From Pseudomonadota bacterium (lineage in GTDB: Bacteria > Pseudomonadota > Alphaproteobacteria > Rhodospirillales > 2-02-FULL-58-16), in contig JADFHR010000079.1 in assembly GCA_022567015.1 (NCBI GenBank), forward strand, positions 1 through 12,437: a stretch of 12,437 nt of DNA. The letters are read 5' to 3'. Shown in pieces: positions 11,416 to 12,437 of this stretch. Under the pieces are notes generated by a model that made no database searches, was not told the origin of the DNA, and worked only from the letters and a program-made list of their open reading frames with translations. Positions within the stretch are counted from its first letter, which is position 1. The number at the start of each line of letters is the position of its first letter. The position numbers and the translations under genes were made by a program.

Positions 11416-12437
11416 ATGGGTCTCTACCGGCGCGTCGCCCTGCCGCTGCTCAATCGCCTGGACCCCGAGACGTCCCACGGCCTGACGCTGCGATTGCTGG
11501 CGACGCTTCAGCGCACCCCCCTGGCCCTGGCCGCTATTGCGTGGGCCGCGTCGTTTCAAGACGAGCGTTTGGCTTTTGAGTGGCGAGGCCTCACGTTTCG
11601 TAATCCCGTGGGTGTCGCCGCCGGTGTCGACAAGAACGGCCGCGGACCCCGATTTATGAACGCCATCGGCGCCGGCTTCGTCGAAGTGGGGACCGTCACC
11701 CCGTTGCCTCAAGCGGGCAACCCCAGGCCGCGAGTCTTTCGCCTGCCGGAAGACGAGGCGATGGTCAACCGGCTGGGCTTCCCCAACGAGGGGTCGGCCC
11801 GGCTAGCCCAGCGCCTGAAGGGCGCCAGGCGTCCGGGGACTCCGCTGGGCGTGAATATCGGAAAGAACGCCTCCACGCCGCTGGACAACGCCGCCGCCGA
11901 CTACGTGGCGTGCCTGGACGCGCTGTATCCGCTGGCGGACTATTTCGTGGTCAACGTGAGCTCCCCCAACACCGAGGGGCTGGCCAGCCTTCAGGGGCGG
12001 GAGGCGTTGGCTGGGTTGGCGGAGTCACTGGTGAGCAGGCGCCGGGAGCTGGCCGAAAACGACGGTATGCCCATCAAGCCGTTGCTGGTGAAGGTATCGC
12101 CGGACCTGTCACCGGCCGAGATGGACGACGTGGTCGGCGTGTGTCTCGACCAGGGCATCGAGGGCATCGTGGCGGTCAATACGTCGATCGATCCGACGCT
12201 GCGAAGCGTGGCGTCGGCGCAGCTTCGCGGCGGCCTGAGCGGCAGGCCGTTGCACCGGCGCGCCGTGGAGACGATCGGCTACCTTCGGCAGCGCGTGCCG
12301 GACGATTTTTTCCTCGTCGGCGTGGGCGGCGTCTTCGATGCCGGCGACGCGTGGGCGCTGCTGCAAGCCGGCGCCAACGCGGTCCAGATGTACACCGGGT
12401 TAGTCTACCGGGGCCCTGGCGTGATGGGCGCGATCAA
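11416..12437 (+). CDS. pyrD: Dihydroorotate dehydrogenase (quinone), class 2; 3' end cut
   Basis: Oxidises dihydroorotate to orotate, passing electrons through FMN to membrane quinone, the fourth pyrimidine step, just before the reaction of PyrE. The window holds 340 codons, nearly the whole protein. LDPETSHGL (15-23) in the amino-terminal helices that bind quinone and membrane marks class 2. The barrel has AAGVDKNG (68-75), FVEVGTVTP (88-96), NPRPRVFRL, NRLGFPNEG, NIGKN, VNVSSPNTEGL with catalytic Ser183, KVSPD, NTSID, GGLSGRPL, GVGGVF and VQMYTGLVYRGP. The ATG at 11416 fits the family's amino terminus. It is preceded by the repeat field and not obviously joined to any upstream gene. Codons are less GC-biased than in the ThDP gene. 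Confidence 0.95.
   Translation, partial: MGLYRRVALPLLNRLDPETSHGLTLRLLATLQRTPLALAAIAWAASFQDERLAFEWRGLTFRNPVGVAAGVDKNGRGPRFMNAIGAGFVEVGTVTPLPQAGNPRPRVFRLPEDEAMVNRLGFPNEGSARLAQRLKGARRPGTPLGVNIGKNASTPLDNAAADYVACLDALYPLADYFVVNVSSPNTEGLASLQGREALAGLAESLVSRRRELAENDGMPIKPLLVKVSPDLSPAEMDDVVGVCLDQGIEGIVAVNTSIDPTLRSVASAQLRGGLSGRPLHRRAVETIGYLRQRVPDDFFLVGVGGVFDAGDAWALLQAGANAVQMYTGLVYRGPGVMGAI

Noticed and set aside
10921..11712. Minus-strand frame with AEPxADPHQ repeats across the repeat field
   Set aside because: It overlaps both the HTH gene and pyrD in antisense, has no ribosome binding site that I can see, and its repeats follow the palindromic DNA units.

Overview
The window is GC-rich DNA from a proteobacterium, most likely an alphaproteobacterium of the Rhodospirillales type. 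That placement is an inference from the mix of HspQ, an ELM1-like protein, an alphaproteobacterial-looking PyrE amino terminus and strongly GC-ending codons. It is not a phylogenetic result. A pyrimidine gene is cut at each edge: pyrE on the left (minus strand) and pyrD on the right (plus strand).

From left to right: (1) the first 78 codons of pyrE. (2) A 400-base spacer with an FNR/CRP-type palindrome, then a small secreted Rap1a/Tai-type protein lying between two copies of a 23-base direct repeat. (3) An orphan CpaF/TadA-type secretion ATPase with a very basic amino-terminal tail and its own sigma70-like promoter, but no pilus partners. (4) A tight three-gene operon for a split, cobalt-type nitrile hydratase / thiocyanate hydrolase-like enzyme: beta N-half, beta C-half, alpha. 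(5) A 270-base MITE-like palindromic repeat. (6) On the minus strand, archease, a TPR lipoprotein, rtcB, a possible 28-residue membrane peptide and hspQ, which together look like an RNA-repair and stress cluster. (7) On the plus strand, diverging from archease, an acetolactate-synthase-like ThDP enzyme. Its stop codon abuts the start of a gene whose first ~82 residues are ELM1-like and whose remainder resembles a phage terminase nuclease domain. (8) A small Cys4 + helix-turn-helix protein. (9) A 300-base palindromic repeat field. (10) pyrD, nearly complete.

The strongest candidates for novelty are the in-frame ELM1::terminase chimera, in which all three positions expected to hold catalytic acids appear replaced, together with its Cys4-HTH neighbour and the repeat field (about 10.15-11.4 kb). 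Next are the split cobalt hydratase operon, the RtcB/archease cluster with a TPR lipoprotein and a tiny membrane ORF, and the Rap1a gene flanked by direct repeats. Codon usage seems to change near 10.15 kb, so horizontal transfer or an assembly join there has to be considered before the chimera is taken as biological.
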